A stretch of 64,000 nt of DNA from Streptomyces sp. NA02950 (GTDB lineage: Bacteria; Actinomycetota; Actinomycetes; Streptomycetales; Streptomycetaceae). Each line of letters begins with the position of its first letter. Position 1 is the first letter of the stretch. The notes beneath the pieces were generated by a model. The model made no database searches. It saw nothing but the letters and a program-made list of their open reading frames with translations, and was not told the origin of the DNA. The stretch is from positions 930,001 to 994,000 of the forward strand of contig NZ_CP054916.1 of the NCBI RefSeq assembly GCF_013364155.1. Reading direction: 5' to 3'. Shown in pieces: positions 44,249 through 53,266 of this stretch. A program made the translations under genes and the position numbers.

Positions 44249-45042
44249 CGTCGGGAGACGGCGCGACGGCGGAGCGGTCGGCGATCCGTACCGAGCGGGC
44301 GGGCCCGGTGACCACCGTGGTGCTCGCCCGCCCCGAGGTCCGCAACGCCGTGGACGGCGCGACGGCCACCGCCCTCGCCGACGCCTTCCGCGCCTTCGAC
44401 GCCGACCCCGGGGCGCGGGTCGCGGTGCTGTGGGGCGAGGGCGGCACCTTCTGCTCCGGTGCCGACCTCAAGGCGGTCGGCACCGAGCGCGGCAACCGCG
44501 TGGCCGAGGACGGCGACGGGCCGATGGGGCCCACCCGGATGCGGCTGTCCAAACCGGTGATCGCCGCGGTCAGCGGCCACGCGGTCGCGGGCGGGCTGGA
44601 GTTGGCCCTGTGGTGCGATCTGCGGGTGGTGGAGGAGGACGCGGTCTTCGGGGTGTTCTGCCGCCGCTGGGGCGTACCGCTGATCGACGGCGGCACGGTA
44701 CGGCTGCCCCGGCTGATCGGCGCGAGCCGGGCGATGGACCTGGTGCTGACGGGGCGTGCGGTACCGGCCCGGGAGGCGTACGACATCGGGCTGGCCAACC
44801 GGCTGGTGCCACCGCGCGCGGCCCGTGCGGAGGCCGAGCGGCTGGCCGCCGCGATCGCCCGCTTCCCGCAGACATGTCTGCGCGGCGACCGTGCCGCACT
44901 GCTCGAACAGGAGGGACTGCCGGAGGAGGAGGCGATGGCGCGGGAACTGCGCCACGGCCGGGCCACCCTGGCGGAGGGACTGGACGGCGCCGCGCGGTTC
45001 GCGGCGGGCGCCGGACGGCACGGCAGCTTCAAGGAGCTGTGA
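44245..45042 (+). CDS. Enoyl-CoA hydratase/isomerase (crotonase) family protein
   Basis: 265 residues from GTG 44245, overlapping the dehydrogenase stop (GTGA). Oxyanion-hole segments are clear: GGTFCSGADLKAVGTERGN and KPVIAAVSGHAVAGGLELALWCDLRVV. The catalytic-Glu region is RRWGVPLIDGGTVRLPRLIG, with G-G-T rather than the usual second Glu context, so hydratase versus isomerase or hydrolase activity is unclear. Coupled to the AidB-like dehydrogenase and probably controlled by the PaaX-type regulator. A strong hairpin follows. Confidence 0.88.
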   Translation: MTSGDGATAERSAIRTERAGPVTTVVLARPEVRNAVDGATATALADAFRAFDADPGARVAVLWGEGGTFCSGADLKAVGTERGNRVAEDGDGPMGPTRMRLSKPVIAAVSGHAVAGGLELALWCDLRVVEEDAVFGVFCRRWGVPLIDGGTVRLPRLIGASRAMDLVLTGRAVPAREAYDIGLANRLVPPRAARAEAERLAAAIARFPQTCLRGDRAALLEQEGLPEEEAMARELRHGRATLAEGLDGAARFAAGAGRHGSFKEL

Positions 45043-45070
45043 GGCGGGAGGCGGGAGGCGGGAGGCGGGT
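45043..45070 (+). repeat. Four 7-bp tandem repeats GGCGGGA
   Basis: GGCGGGA three times and GGCGGGT once, starting at the base after the hydratase stop codon and running into the terminator hairpin. Probably replication slippage. Confidence 0.8.
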
Positions 45071-45097
45071 ACGTCAGGGCGGAACCGCCCCTGACGT
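45071..45097 (+). terminator. Strong hairpin terminator after dehydrogenase-hydratase operon
   Basis: ACGTCAGGGCGG pairs with CCGCCCCTGACGT around a 2-base loop (one bulged C), about 12 bp of stem, immediately downstream of the operon's last gene. Confidence 0.75.
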
Positions 45098-45196
45098 CAA
45101 CCTCGACGCGGTGAACTCCCGTACTACGTCACCTATTCGGGGGAAATCACGGGGCCGTACGGCTGGCACGGGTCCGATCGGCCAAAGATCTTCCTC

Positions 45197-46030
45197 GTGA
45201 ACCGATGGCATCGCGCATGGCGTTCAGGGGTCCTCGTCACGGCCCTTGTCTGCGCCTCGGCGGGGGCGACAGCCGCGGCCGACGGGACCGGTGGGAGCGG
45301 CGGTCCGGCGTCCGTCACCCCCGCTCCCCGGCGGACGGTGGACGTCCGGGTCAGGGCGGGGGTGACGGACGAGGGGGCACACGCGGCCGTGCGGGTCGAG
45401 GTCCGCCCCGGATTCTGTGTGTGCGCCGTCGCGTCGGCCGGGACGGACGGCGCCTTCGTGCGGTACGGGCAGTGCCCCACGCCCACTCCCACTCCCACAC
45501 CGACACCGACACCGACACCGACGCCCACCCCCACTCCCACTCCCACTCCCACTCCCACTCCCACTCCCACACCGACCCCTACCCCTACCCCGACTCCGAC
45601 GCCCACACCCACGCCGACCCCGACGACCACGCCGACCCCGACCCCGACACCCACCCTCACGCCAACGCCCACCCCGACGCCCACCCCGACCCCGACCCCG
45701 AGTCCCCCGCGGGCCTCGGACGCCCCGGCTCCGGCGCCCGCTCCGGCGCGCCCCGCGCTCAACTGGCCCCCCGCACCCCGGCCCACGCCTCCGCGACCGG
45801 CCGAGCCCGCCCCCGGTGAGCCCTCGGCGCCGTCCGCCGAGCCCACGCCCGTCCCGACCCGGCCGCGCCGGGTCCAGGCGCAGGCGTATCGCCCGCCCAG
45901 CCGCGAGGAGCCCCCCGACGGGACCTCGTTGGTCACCTTCACCCTGCTGCTCACGGCGCCCGCGGTGCTCGCGGCCGCCGCTCTCCGCCCGCGTTCGCGC
46001 TCCGCCTCGCGCGGCGGACGGCGCGGCTGA
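45197..46030 (+). CDS. Secreted/anchored protein with long Pro-Thr repeat
   Basis: 277 residues from GTG 45197. Signal peptide: WHRAWRSGVLVTALVCASAGATAAA. A short beta-like domain of ~65 residues has a Cys-rich end (RPGFCVCAVASAG...RYGQC). A ~75-residue uninterrupted Pro-Thr dipeptide repeat follows, then a Pro/Ala/Glu linker, a C-terminal membrane helix (LVTFTLLLTAPAVLAAAALRP) and a basic tail. This is the plan of a wall-spanning surface protein: head outside, PT stalk through the wall, membrane anchor. No sortase LPxTG seen. Confidence 0.75.
   Translation: MNRWHRAWRSGVLVTALVCASAGATAAADGTGGSGGPASVTPAPRRTVDVRVRAGVTDEGAHAAVRVEVRPGFCVCAVASAGTDGAFVRYGQCPTPTPTPTPTPTPTPTPTPTPTPTPTPTPTPTPTPTPTPTPTPTPTPTPTTTPTPTPTPTLTPTPTPTPTPTPTPSPPRASDAPAPAPAPARPALNWPPAPRPTPPRPAEPAPGEPSAPSAEPTPVPTRPRRVQAQAYRPPSREEPPDGTSLVTFTLLLTAPAVLAAAALRPRSRSASRGGRRG
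45476..45705 (+). repeat. Pro-Thr-coding minisatellite
   Basis: About 230 bp of 6-bp units of type CCNACN, mainly CCCACT and CCGACC, coding alternating Pro and Thr. Synonymous variants fall in blocks, suggesting expansion by slippage. No spacers, so not a CRISPR array. Confidence 0.9.
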
Positions 46031-46061
46031 TCCGCCCTGCCGACCCGCTTCGGAGGTTGCC

Positions 46062-46832
46062 TTGCCCGAATGGCTGATTCTGACTCTTCTGATGGCCGGG
46101 GTCTGCTCGGTTGTTGTGCTGGCCGCGGTCCTCAACGCCCGCCGTCTCGGCAGCGACGACGACCCGAGCGAGACCCCCGATGTCCTCGACTACATGATCA
46201 TGATGATCGGTGTGGTCTACGCGATCGTGCTGGGCCTGGCCATCGCCGGGGTCTGGGAGGCGCGCGGCGCCGCCCAGGACGGGGTGCGGACGGAGGCACA
46301 GGCGCTGCACGAGGTGAACGAACGGGCCGCCGTCTACCCGCAGTCCGTACGCGACCGGATCCGTGCGGACATCGACGCGTACGTGGACCATGTGGTGTCC
46401 AAGGAGTGGCAGGTGATGATCGACAAGGGTGAGCTCACCGAGCACGGCACGGTGCTGCTGGACGCCGTGCGCCACGAGGTCACCCACGCCCGGCCGAAGA
46501 CCCTGCTCCAGTCGCAGGCGTATCAGCCGATGGTGGACGAGGTGGCCGCGGCCGACGCAGCCCGGACCGCCCGGCAGCAGAACGCGGGGCCGACCATGCC
46601 CGCGGTGGTCTGGATCGGCCTGGCGCTGGGGGCGGCCCTGGTCGTGGGGCTGATCTTCACCTTGCAGATCCGCCGCTCACCGCGGGAGCTGATGCTGTCG
46701 GTGATGTTCACCGGCCTGATCGTCTTTCTGCTCTTCCTGGTCTGGGACTTCGACGATCCCTTCGGGCGCTCGGTCGGCGACGCGACCGCGCCGTTCACCG
46801 ATCTGTTTCCCAGCGCACGGGGAGGTGTTTGA
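46062..46832 (+). CDS. DUF4239 (bestrophin-like) membrane protein
   Basis: 256 residues from TTG 46062 with CGGAGG 5 nt upstream. Helices: LILTLLMAGVCSVVVLAAVLNARRL and MIMMIGVVYAIVLGLAIAGVWEARGAAQDGVRTEAQALHEVN, then a helical soluble part, VVWIGLALGAALVVGLIFTLQ, and MLSVMFTGLIVFLLFLVWDFDDPF. The VVYAIVLGLAIAGVWE and late DxDxPF turn are DUF4239 hallmarks. Function unknown, an ion channel relative is suspected. Its end overlaps the convergent P450 by 38 bp. Confidence 0.85.
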   Translation: MPEWLILTLLMAGVCSVVVLAAVLNARRLGSDDDPSETPDVLDYMIMMIGVVYAIVLGLAIAGVWEARGAAQDGVRTEAQALHEVNERAAVYPQSVRDRIRADIDAYVDHVVSKEWQVMIDKGELTEHGTVLLDAVRHEVTHARPKTLLQSQAYQPMVDEVAAADAARTARQQNAGPTMPAVVWIGLALGAALVVGLIFTLQIRRSPRELMLSVMFTGLIVFLLFLVWDFDDPFGRSVGDATAPFTDLFPSARGGV

Positions 46833-48084
46833 GCCCGTTCTGGAAGTTGGAGGTGAGCCGCACCGGCTCCCCGGCGAGCCGCAGTCCCGGCAGCCGGTCG
46901 AGGGCGCCGCGCAGCATGGCCCGCATCTGGACGCGGGCCAGCTGGGCGCCCATGCAGAAGTGCGGGCCGTAGCCGAAGCTGACGTGGTCGTTGGGTGAGC
47001 GGGTGGGGTCGAAGCGGTCGGGGTTGGGGAAGACCGTCTCGTCGCGGTTGGCGGAGGCGTGGAAGACCACGACCTTCTCACCACGCCGGATCAGCTGTCC
47101 GCCCAGCTCCACATCGCGGGTGGCGGTGCGGCGGAAGTCGATGACCGGCGGCCAGAAGCGCAGCATCTCCTCCACCGCGGAGCCGGTGAGTTCGGGCCGG
47201 TCGAGCAGGAGCCGGTGGCTGCCGGGGTGGTCGAGGAGGGTGAGCAGCCCGCCCGGAATGCCGTTGCGCAGCGTCTCGTTGCCCGCCACCGCGAACAGGA
47301 AGAACATGTTCTCGAACTCCTCGCGGCGCAGACCGCCCTCCCGCATCCGCGCCATCACACTGCCGGGCCGGGGGTGTTCGGCCAGGGCGTGCGCGTAGCC
47401 GAACATATCGGCCAGGGCCTCGCGGGAGCGCGGGTTCATCAGCCGTCCGTCCGGGCGGACCGCCGAGTCGGGCCGCAGGGCGAGGGTGGCGCGTCCCATG
47501 GGGCTCAGCTCCCCCGGGTCCGCGGTGCTGGACCCGGCGTGGTCGGCGTCCTGGTAGCCGATGATCCGGTTCGACCAGTCGAACAGCAGCCGCCGGTCAC
47601 TCTCGGGTACGCCCATCACCCGAGCCAGGGTCCAGACCGGCAGATCGGCCGCGAGTTCGACGAAGTCGGCCTCGCCGCGGTGGGCCACGGAGTCGATGAG
47701 CGCCGTCGCGCGTCGCTCGATGTCCGCTTCCAGCTCGCGCACGGCCCGCGGGGTGAGCGCCGCGGCGACGATACGCCGGAGCCGGGAGTGGTCGGGCGGA
47801 TCCTGATTGAGCATCATCGCCCGGACGAAGTCGAGGTCGGCCGGGGTGTCGGGGTCGCGGATCTGGGTGGCGCCCAGCCACGAGGAGAAGATCTCGGGAG
47901 TGCGCAGCACGTGTTTGACGTCCGCGTGCCGGAACACCGCCCAGAAACCGGGGCCCGCGGGCCACGCCCCGACCCCGGGCTCCTCGATCCGGCAGACGGG
48001 GCGCGTCGCGCGCAGTTCGCGGAAGAGGGCGTGGGGGACACCGGTGGCGTAGGTCTCGGGGAGGAACGCCTCGACAGGGTTCAC
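46795..48084 (-). CDS. Cytochrome P450 (CYP125/CYP142-like candidate)
   Basis: 429 residues from GTG 48084; the ribosome site is weak. P450 landmarks: MMLNQDPPDHSRLRRIV, I-helix FLFAVAGNETLRNGIPGG, ExxR in VEEMLRFWPPVIDFRRTATRDVELGG, and heme Cys377 in VSFGYGPHFCMGAQLARVQ. The AGNETLRN variant and the HFCMGAQLAR wording resemble CYP124/125/142 enzymes that oxidise sterol side chains. A steroid-ring cassette lies 6-12 kb away, so a related role is possible. No ferredoxin gene is adjacent. Confidence 0.87.
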   Translation of the reverse strand: MNPVEAFLPETYATGVPHALFRELRATRPVCRIEEPGVGAWPAGPGFWAVFRHADVKHVLRTPEIFSSWLGATQIRDPDTPADLDFVRAMMLNQDPPDHSRLRRIVAAALTPRAVRELEADIERRATALIDSVAHRGEADFVELAADLPVWTLARVMGVPESDRRLLFDWSNRIIGYQDADHAGSSTADPGELSPMGRATLALRPDSAVRPDGRLMNPRSREALADMFGYAHALAEHPRPGSVMARMREGGLRREEFENMFFLFAVAGNETLRNGIPGGLLTLLDHPGSHRLLLDRPELTGSAVEEMLRFWPPVIDFRRTATRDVELGGQLIRRGEKVVVFHASANRDETVFPNPDRFDPTRSPNDHVSFGYGPHFCMGAQLARVQMRAMLRGALDRLPGLRLAGEPVRLTSNFQNGLKHLPVRWETDR

Positions 48085-48139
48085 AGCCGAGACCGTACGG
48101 CGCCACCCGCCGGGCCCGTCAAGAGACCGTTCGTCAGGA

Positions 48140-48991
<852 letters not shown>

Positions 48992-49060
48992 TGTTTCTCC
49001 TGTCGTACGGTGGCGGTCATGGTGCGATGGCGGTGCGGTCGTTCCTGGGCACGGGCCGGG

Positions 49061-49090
49061 TGATCGCCGGTCCGTCCCTGGCGCTAGCCT
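49061..49090 (+). promoter_or_regulatory. Possible promoter for universal stress protein gene
   Basis: TGATCG (49061-49066), 18-bp spacer, TAGCCT (49085-49090), placing a start within a few bases of GTG 49098/ATG 49101, which lack a Shine-Dalgarno. The -35 match is weak. Confidence 0.35.
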
Positions 49091-49100
49091 CGCAGATGTG

Positions 49101-49559
49101 ATGGACAAACTCCCGGCGTCCTTTGAACGTGGCACCGACGGGCCGAAGGTCATCGTGGTCGGAGTGGACGGCTCCGATTCCTCCTGGCGCGCCGCGGCGT
49201 ACGCCGCCGGGCTGGCCAGACGACAGAACGCGCTGCTGGCCGTGGTGTATGTGCAGCCGGTGCTGCCCGCGGGCGGGGCGCTCGGCGCGGCGGTGGCCGA
49301 CACCACGGGCGAGGTGGCCGAGGAGCTGATCCAGCAGATCAGGGAGGCCACCGAGCGACTGCGCGGGGTGTTCGAGGTCCGCTGGGAGTTCCACACCTTC
49401 CGCGGCGACCCCTATGGCGGTCTGGTGCAGGCGGCGGACGAGCTCACCGCGGACGCGGTGGTGGTGGGCGCGTCCGAGCAGGCCGGGCACCGCATCGTCG
49501 GCTCGGTGGCGGTCCGGCTGGTGAAGGCGGGGCGCTGGCCGGTGACCGTGGTGCCCTGA
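49101..49559 (+). CDS. Universal stress protein (UspA family)
   Basis: 152 residues. Core USP fold: KVIVVGVDGSDSSWRAAAYAAGLARRQNALLAVVYVQPV at the start and TADAVVVGASEQAGHRIVGSVAVRLVKAGRWPVTVVP at the end. The ATP-loop pattern is partly altered (ASEQAGHRIVGS in place of SRGxGG...GS), so nucleotide binding is uncertain. Start ATG 49101 or GTG 49098; the transcript may be leaderless. Confidence 0.88.
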   Translation: MDKLPASFERGTDGPKVIVVGVDGSDSSWRAAAYAAGLARRQNALLAVVYVQPVLPAGGALGAAVADTTGEVAEELIQQIREATERLRGVFEVRWEFHTFRGDPYGGLVQAADELTADAVVVGASEQAGHRIVGSVAVRLVKAGRWPVTVVP

Positions 49560-49643
49560 GCGGCCGTCCGGCTCGCGGACGGCGGCGCCGTGAGGCACGG
49601 TGGGAGGAGCAATCGGACCGCCCCACGGACCGGGGAGACTGTC

Positions 49644-49880
49644 ATGTCCCACATCTACCGGGTGACCGAGATCGTCGGCTCGTCCACCGAGAGCGTCGAC
49701 GACGCGATCCGCTGCGGTATCAGCCGCGCCTCCAAGACGCTCCGCAATCTCGACTGGTTCGAGGTGGGCCAGGTCCGCGGGCATATCGAAAACGGCAGGA
49801 TCGCTCACTATCAGGTCGGGCTGAAGGTCGGCTTCCGGCTGGAGGACTCCGACGGCGGTACGGGCGATCTGCCGGGCTGA
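49644..49880 (+). CDS. Dodecin-family flavin-binding protein
   Basis: 78 residues from ATG 49644 (GGGGAG upstream). Characteristic dodecin sequence: MSHIYRVTEIVGSSTESVDDAIRCGISRASKTLRNLDWFEVGQVRGHIENGRIAHYQVGLKVGFRLED. The Trp used to stack flavin is in LDWFEV. Dodecins form hollow dodecamers that store or buffer flavin or CoA. It stands 84 bp after the USP gene. Confidence 0.93.
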   Translation: MSHIYRVTEIVGSSTESVDDAIRCGISRASKTLRNLDWFEVGQVRGHIENGRIAHYQVGLKVGFRLEDSDGGTGDLPG

Positions 49881-49913
49881 CCGCGGCCGGACCCGCTGGA
49901 CGGGCCCGGCCGC

Positions 49914-50112
49914 CAGGCCCTGTCCCGCCGATCTTCGCGGGCCCGCGACGCCTGGCACCGCGCCTCGCTGCGTTGTCGGGATCATCCGAGTACGCCCGGT
50001 ACGAGGACGACCCTCCGCCTTGCGATCCGCCCCCAGCTACCGCTGGGAGGTGCCCCCTCACCAGACGCCGCGGGCTGATCCACGAAGATCGACAGCACAG
50101 GACCTAGGCCTA
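49914..50112. mobile_element. MITE-like element with imperfect terminal inverted repeats
   Basis: A ~200-bp non-coding element. Left arm AGGCC...CTGT...GATCTTCG...GCCCGCGACGCCTGG (49914-49955) matches the reverse complement of the right arm (50061-50112; CCAGACGCCGCGGG, CGAAGATC, ACAG, GGCCT) with small gaps. The interior has a hairpin CCCAGC-TACC-GCTGGG (50032-50047) and no ORF of its own. From memory, similar interiors (GCCTCGCTGCGTTGTCGG) recur between genes in Streptomyces genomes. No clear target duplication. Confidence 0.6.
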
Positions 50113-50135
50113 ACCGGCCCGCCGGGGGCGTGGTG

Positions 50136-51206
50136 TCAGCCACGGGGCAGGACGGAGGACAGTACGGACGGCAGCGGGTACCAGTCGGCGGTCACGATGC
50201 TGGCATGCTGGGTGGCGAGTTGGGCCACCCGCGCCTTCGCCTGTTCCTCGGTGGGGTGGGTGCCGTCGATGGCCGGGGGCACGCTCTGGGCGTCGGTCAT
50301 GATCAGTAGGTAGTGGCGGTCGTCGTACCAGGCGGTGTCGATCCCGCCGCCCACGTAGGTGGACGCGTCCCCGTCGAAGAACACGAACCAGGGGCGGATG
50401 GCGGCGTCGGTGTAACGGGTGCGCGGATCACCGGCGGTGGCCTTGAGGACCGCGGGGAAGGCGGCCGCCTGCTTCAGGTTTCCGGCGGCGGCCAGGTCGC
50501 GCAGGTGGGTGGCGTACTCGCGGTCGGTCCACAGGTGGTCGAGGGGGTTGTTCTGCTCGACCGTGCCCGGGATGAGCTCGAAGACGAACTTGCCCGCGAG
50601 CGCGGAGCGGGACGGCCAGCCATCGGCCCGGACCGCCTCGTCCAGGGTGGCGTGGCCGCCTGTCACATCGGCCGGGCGCAGCAGCGCGTCGCCCAGTTTG
50701 CTGGTCAGCAGCGCGTCCAGATCGGCCGGGCCGCGGCCGCCCTTGCCGTTGAAGCCGTCCTTCAGCTCGGTCTTGATGACGATGGGGCGGTGTCCTGGGT
50801 GGGCGTCGTGCCATGCCTTGAGGTCGGCCAGGCATCCGGCCAGGCTCTGGTTGCGGGACGCGGTCCGCAGTTCGGCCGCGGATCCGGCGTTGGCGCAGTT
50901 GTTGTCGTTGCCGAGCGGATTGCTGTGCGAGACCCGCCAGCCGGAGCCGAACGCGTTGGTCCACACGTCGAGTTCGAGCAGTGAGGCGCCGGAGTCGAGC
51001 GCGTCGGCGAAGTACGGGTACTTGTCCTTCTCGTACGCGTTGTGCACGCCGACCGAGGTGGTGGCGGAGTAGGACGGATCGTCCGTGGTGTCGGCGGGCC
51101 GTGCGCCCGCCGGTGCCGCCAGACACAGCGCGGCGGCCGCCGTGACGACCGCCGCCGTGCCCGTGCGCCGGGCCCTGACGCCCGCCGTTCTGCCCAAGTG
51201 CCCCAT
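50136..51206 (-). CDS. Secreted phosphatidylinositol-specific phospholipase C-like protein
   Basis: 356 residues from ATG 51206. Signal peptide: RRTGTAAVVTAAAALCLAAPAGARPADT. The TIM-barrel PI-PLC domain (calcium-dependent bacterial type) has SVGVHNAYEKDKYPYFADALDSGASLLELDVWTN (catalytic His and metal Glu/Asp), SGWRVSHSNPLGNDNNCA and PIVIKTELKDGF. The extended region contains two likely disulfide Cys. Predicted extracellular phosphodiesterase on inositol lipids or similar head groups. Isolated between the MITE-like element and a terminator. Confidence 0.85.
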   Translation of the reverse strand: MGHLGRTAGVRARRTGTAAVVTAAAALCLAAPAGARPADTTDDPSYSATTSVGVHNAYEKDKYPYFADALDSGASLLELDVWTNAFGSGWRVSHSNPLGNDNNCANAGSAAELRTASRNQSLAGCLADLKAWHDAHPGHRPIVIKTELKDGFNGKGGRGPADLDALLTSKLGDALLRPADVTGGHATLDEAVRADGWPSRSALAGKFVFELIPGTVEQNNPLDHLWTDREYATHLRDLAAAGNLKQAAAFPAVLKATAGDPRTRYTDAAIRPWFVFFDGDASTYVGGGIDTAWYDDRHYLLIMTDAQSVPPAIDGTHPTEEQAKARVAQLATQHASIVTADWYPLPSVLSSVLPRG

Positions 51207-51302
51207 GGTCCCCGCCCTTTGTCGACGTCCGGTACACAACTGGGCAGTAGCGTACGGGAGTCGCCTCGCGGGGTACGAGAGGCGGGGCGCGCGCACAGCG
51301 GA

Positions 51303-51334
51303 ACGGGCCCGGGGCGTTGGCGCCCCGGGCCCGT
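51303..51334 (-). terminator. Strong 14-bp-stem hairpin
   Basis: ACGGGCCCGGGGCG-TTGG-CGCCCCGGGCCCGT, a perfect 14-bp stem. It lies 64 bp beyond the transketolase stop and upstream of the PLC gene, so it should end the transketolase transcript. No U-tract. Confidence 0.85.
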
Positions 51335-51397
51335 CTCAGGTGGTGCGGATCACATGGAGTTGTCTCAACGGGTGGATGCTCGCGGTGGCCGGCCCGG

Positions 51398-53236
51398 TCA
51401 GGCGCTCCGGCCGACGAGCCCGAGGGCGGCCGCCACGATGGCGTCCGCGTCGATCCCGGCCTCGCGCAGCTGCTCGGCCGGGGTCGCCGAGACCGGCATG
51501 GTGCGTACGGCGAGCCGGACCAGCCGGGGCACCGGACGGCCGTCGGTGAAGGCGTCGAGGACCGCGTCGCCCAGTCCGCCCTCGGGGTGGTGGTCCTCCA
51601 CCGTGATCAGCCGGCCGGTCTCCTCGGCGGCGGTGCGCAGCGTCTCGGCGTCCACCGGCTTGAGCGAGTAGAGGTCGATGACACGTGCGGGGATGGACTC
51701 CTGGGCGAGCCGGTCGGCGGCCGCGAGGGCCTCGGGCACGGTGACCCCGGCCGCCACGAGGGTGACGCGGTCGGCCTCGGTGGCGCGCAGAACCTTGCTG
51801 CCGCCGATCGGGAACTCTTCGGTGGGCGGGTAGATGACCGGCGTTGCGCCGCGGGTGGTGCGCAGATAGCGGATGCCCGACTCCCGGGCCATGGCGGCGG
51901 TGAGGTGGGCGGTCTGGTTGGCGTCGCAGGGGTAGAGCACCGTGCTGCCGTGCACCGCGCGCAGGGCGGCCAGGTCCTCCAGGCCCATCTGGGAGGGGCC
52001 GTCCTCGCCGATGGCCACGCCCGCGTGGGAGCCGACGAGGTTGAGGTCGGCCCGGCTGATGGCGGCCATCCGGATGAAGTCGTGGGCCCGGGTGAAGAAC
52101 GCGGCGAAGGTGGAGACGTAGGGGGTCCAGCCGCGGGTCTGCATGCCGACGGCGGCGGCCACCAGCTGCTGTTCGGCGATGTAGAACTCGAAGTACCGCT
52201 CGGGGTGCTCCTTCTGGAAGTACTCCAGCCGGGTCGAGTCGCCCACCTCGCCGTCGAGCGCCACCACATCGCCGCGGGCGGTGCCGATGGCGGCCATGGC
52301 CTCCCCGAACGCGTCCCGGGTGGGGACGGTGTCGCCGGGGTTGAACCGCGGCAGGCTCAACGGGCCCTCGGAGGCCGGGCGGGTGGGGGTCACCGTGGGC
52401 GGGCCGAGCACCGGCACCGCCATGTTCCGTATCCCGCCGAGTTCGGCGATGGCCTCCTCGGGATCCTTCAGCGGTTTGCCGTGCATGCCCTCGCGGTTCT
52501 CCACCGAGGCCACACCGCGGCCCTTGAGGGTGCGGGCGATGATGGCGGTGGGGCGGCCGACGGTGGACATCGCCTCGCCGTACGCGCGGTCGATGGCGGC
52601 GATGTCATGGCCGTCGATCTCGATGGTGTGCCAGTCGAAGGCGCGGATGCGCCGGGCGTAGGCGTCGAGGTCCCATTCGTGGCGGGTCGGGCCGCGCTGG
52701 CCGAGCCGGTTGACGTCGATGATGGCGGTGAGGTTGTCGAGATGGCCGACTCCCGCCTGCTCGAAGGCCTCCCAGGCCGACCCCTCGGCCATCTCGCTGT
52801 CGCCGATGAGCACCCAGACCCGGCTGGCCACGTGGTCCAGCCGTTTGGCGCTCAGCGCCATACCGACGCCGAAGGGCAGTCCCTGACCCAGTGAGCCGGT
52901 GGCCACGTCCACCCACGGCAGCCGGGGCGTGGGGTGGCCCTCCAGCCTGCTGCCGAGGGTGCGGAAGGTGAGCAGTTCCTCGTCGCTGATGGCGCCCGCG
53001 GCCTTGTAGACCGAGTACAGCAGCGGGGAAGCATGGCCCTTGGAGAAGACCAGGTGGTCGTTGCCGGGGCGGTCGGGCTGTTCGAAGTCGTAGCGCAGAT
53101 GGTTCCCCATGAGGACGGCCATCAGGTCCGCGGCCGACATCGAGGACGTCGGATGGCCCGACCCGGCGGCCGCGGCAGCGCGCACCGAGTCCACGCGGAG
53201 CTGCTGCCCGAGCTCGCTGAGCTGTTCGTGTTGCAT
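51398..53236 (-). CDS. tkt: Transketolase
   Basis: 612 residues, single-chain but shorter than E. coli transketolase (~660). TPP domain: GSGHPTSSMSAADLMAVLM, GHASPLLYSVYKAAG and GDSEMAEGSAWEAFEQAGVGHLDNLTAIIDVN (GDG-type motif). Pyrimidine domain: FYIAEQQLVAAAVGMQTRG, FAAFFTRAHDFIRM and GSHAGVAIGEDGPSQMGLEDLAALRAV. The C-terminal domain follows. It transfers two-carbon units in the pentose phosphate pathway. With the NDH-2 gene 31 bp upstream on the same strand it may share a transcript. A strong terminator follows. Confidence 0.93.
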   Translation of the reverse strand: MQHEQLSELGQQLRVDSVRAAAAAGSGHPTSSMSAADLMAVLMGNHLRYDFEQPDRPGNDHLVFSKGHASPLLYSVYKAAGAISDEELLTFRTLGSRLEGHPTPRLPWVDVATGSLGQGLPFGVGMALSAKRLDHVASRVWVLIGDSEMAEGSAWEAFEQAGVGHLDNLTAIIDVNRLGQRGPTRHEWDLDAYARRIRAFDWHTIEIDGHDIAAIDRAYGEAMSTVGRPTAIIARTLKGRGVASVENREGMHGKPLKDPEEAIAELGGIRNMAVPVLGPPTVTPTRPASEGPLSLPRFNPGDTVPTRDAFGEAMAAIGTARGDVVALDGEVGDSTRLEYFQKEHPERYFEFYIAEQQLVAAAVGMQTRGWTPYVSTFAAFFTRAHDFIRMAAISRADLNLVGSHAGVAIGEDGPSQMGLEDLAALRAVHGSTVLYPCDANQTAHLTAAMARESGIRYLRTTRGATPVIYPPTEEFPIGGSKVLRATEADRVTLVAAGVTVPEALAAADRLAQESIPARVIDLYSLKPVDAETLRTAAEETGRLITVEDHHPEGGLGDAVLDAFTDGRPVPRLVRLAVRTMPVSATPAEQLREAGIDADAIVAAALGLVGRSA

Positions 53237-53266
53237 GGTTCTCCTTCCCTATCGGTGCCGGGGCGG

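Noticed and set aside
45476..45705. Possible CRISPR-like array
   Set aside because: The repeats are contiguous 6-bp codon pairs with no spacers, inside a coding sequence with a signal peptide and anchor.
45133..45954. Gly-Val repeat protein on the minus strand
   Set aside because: It is the reverse-strand reading of the Pro-Thr minisatellite, with no start site or flanking domain.
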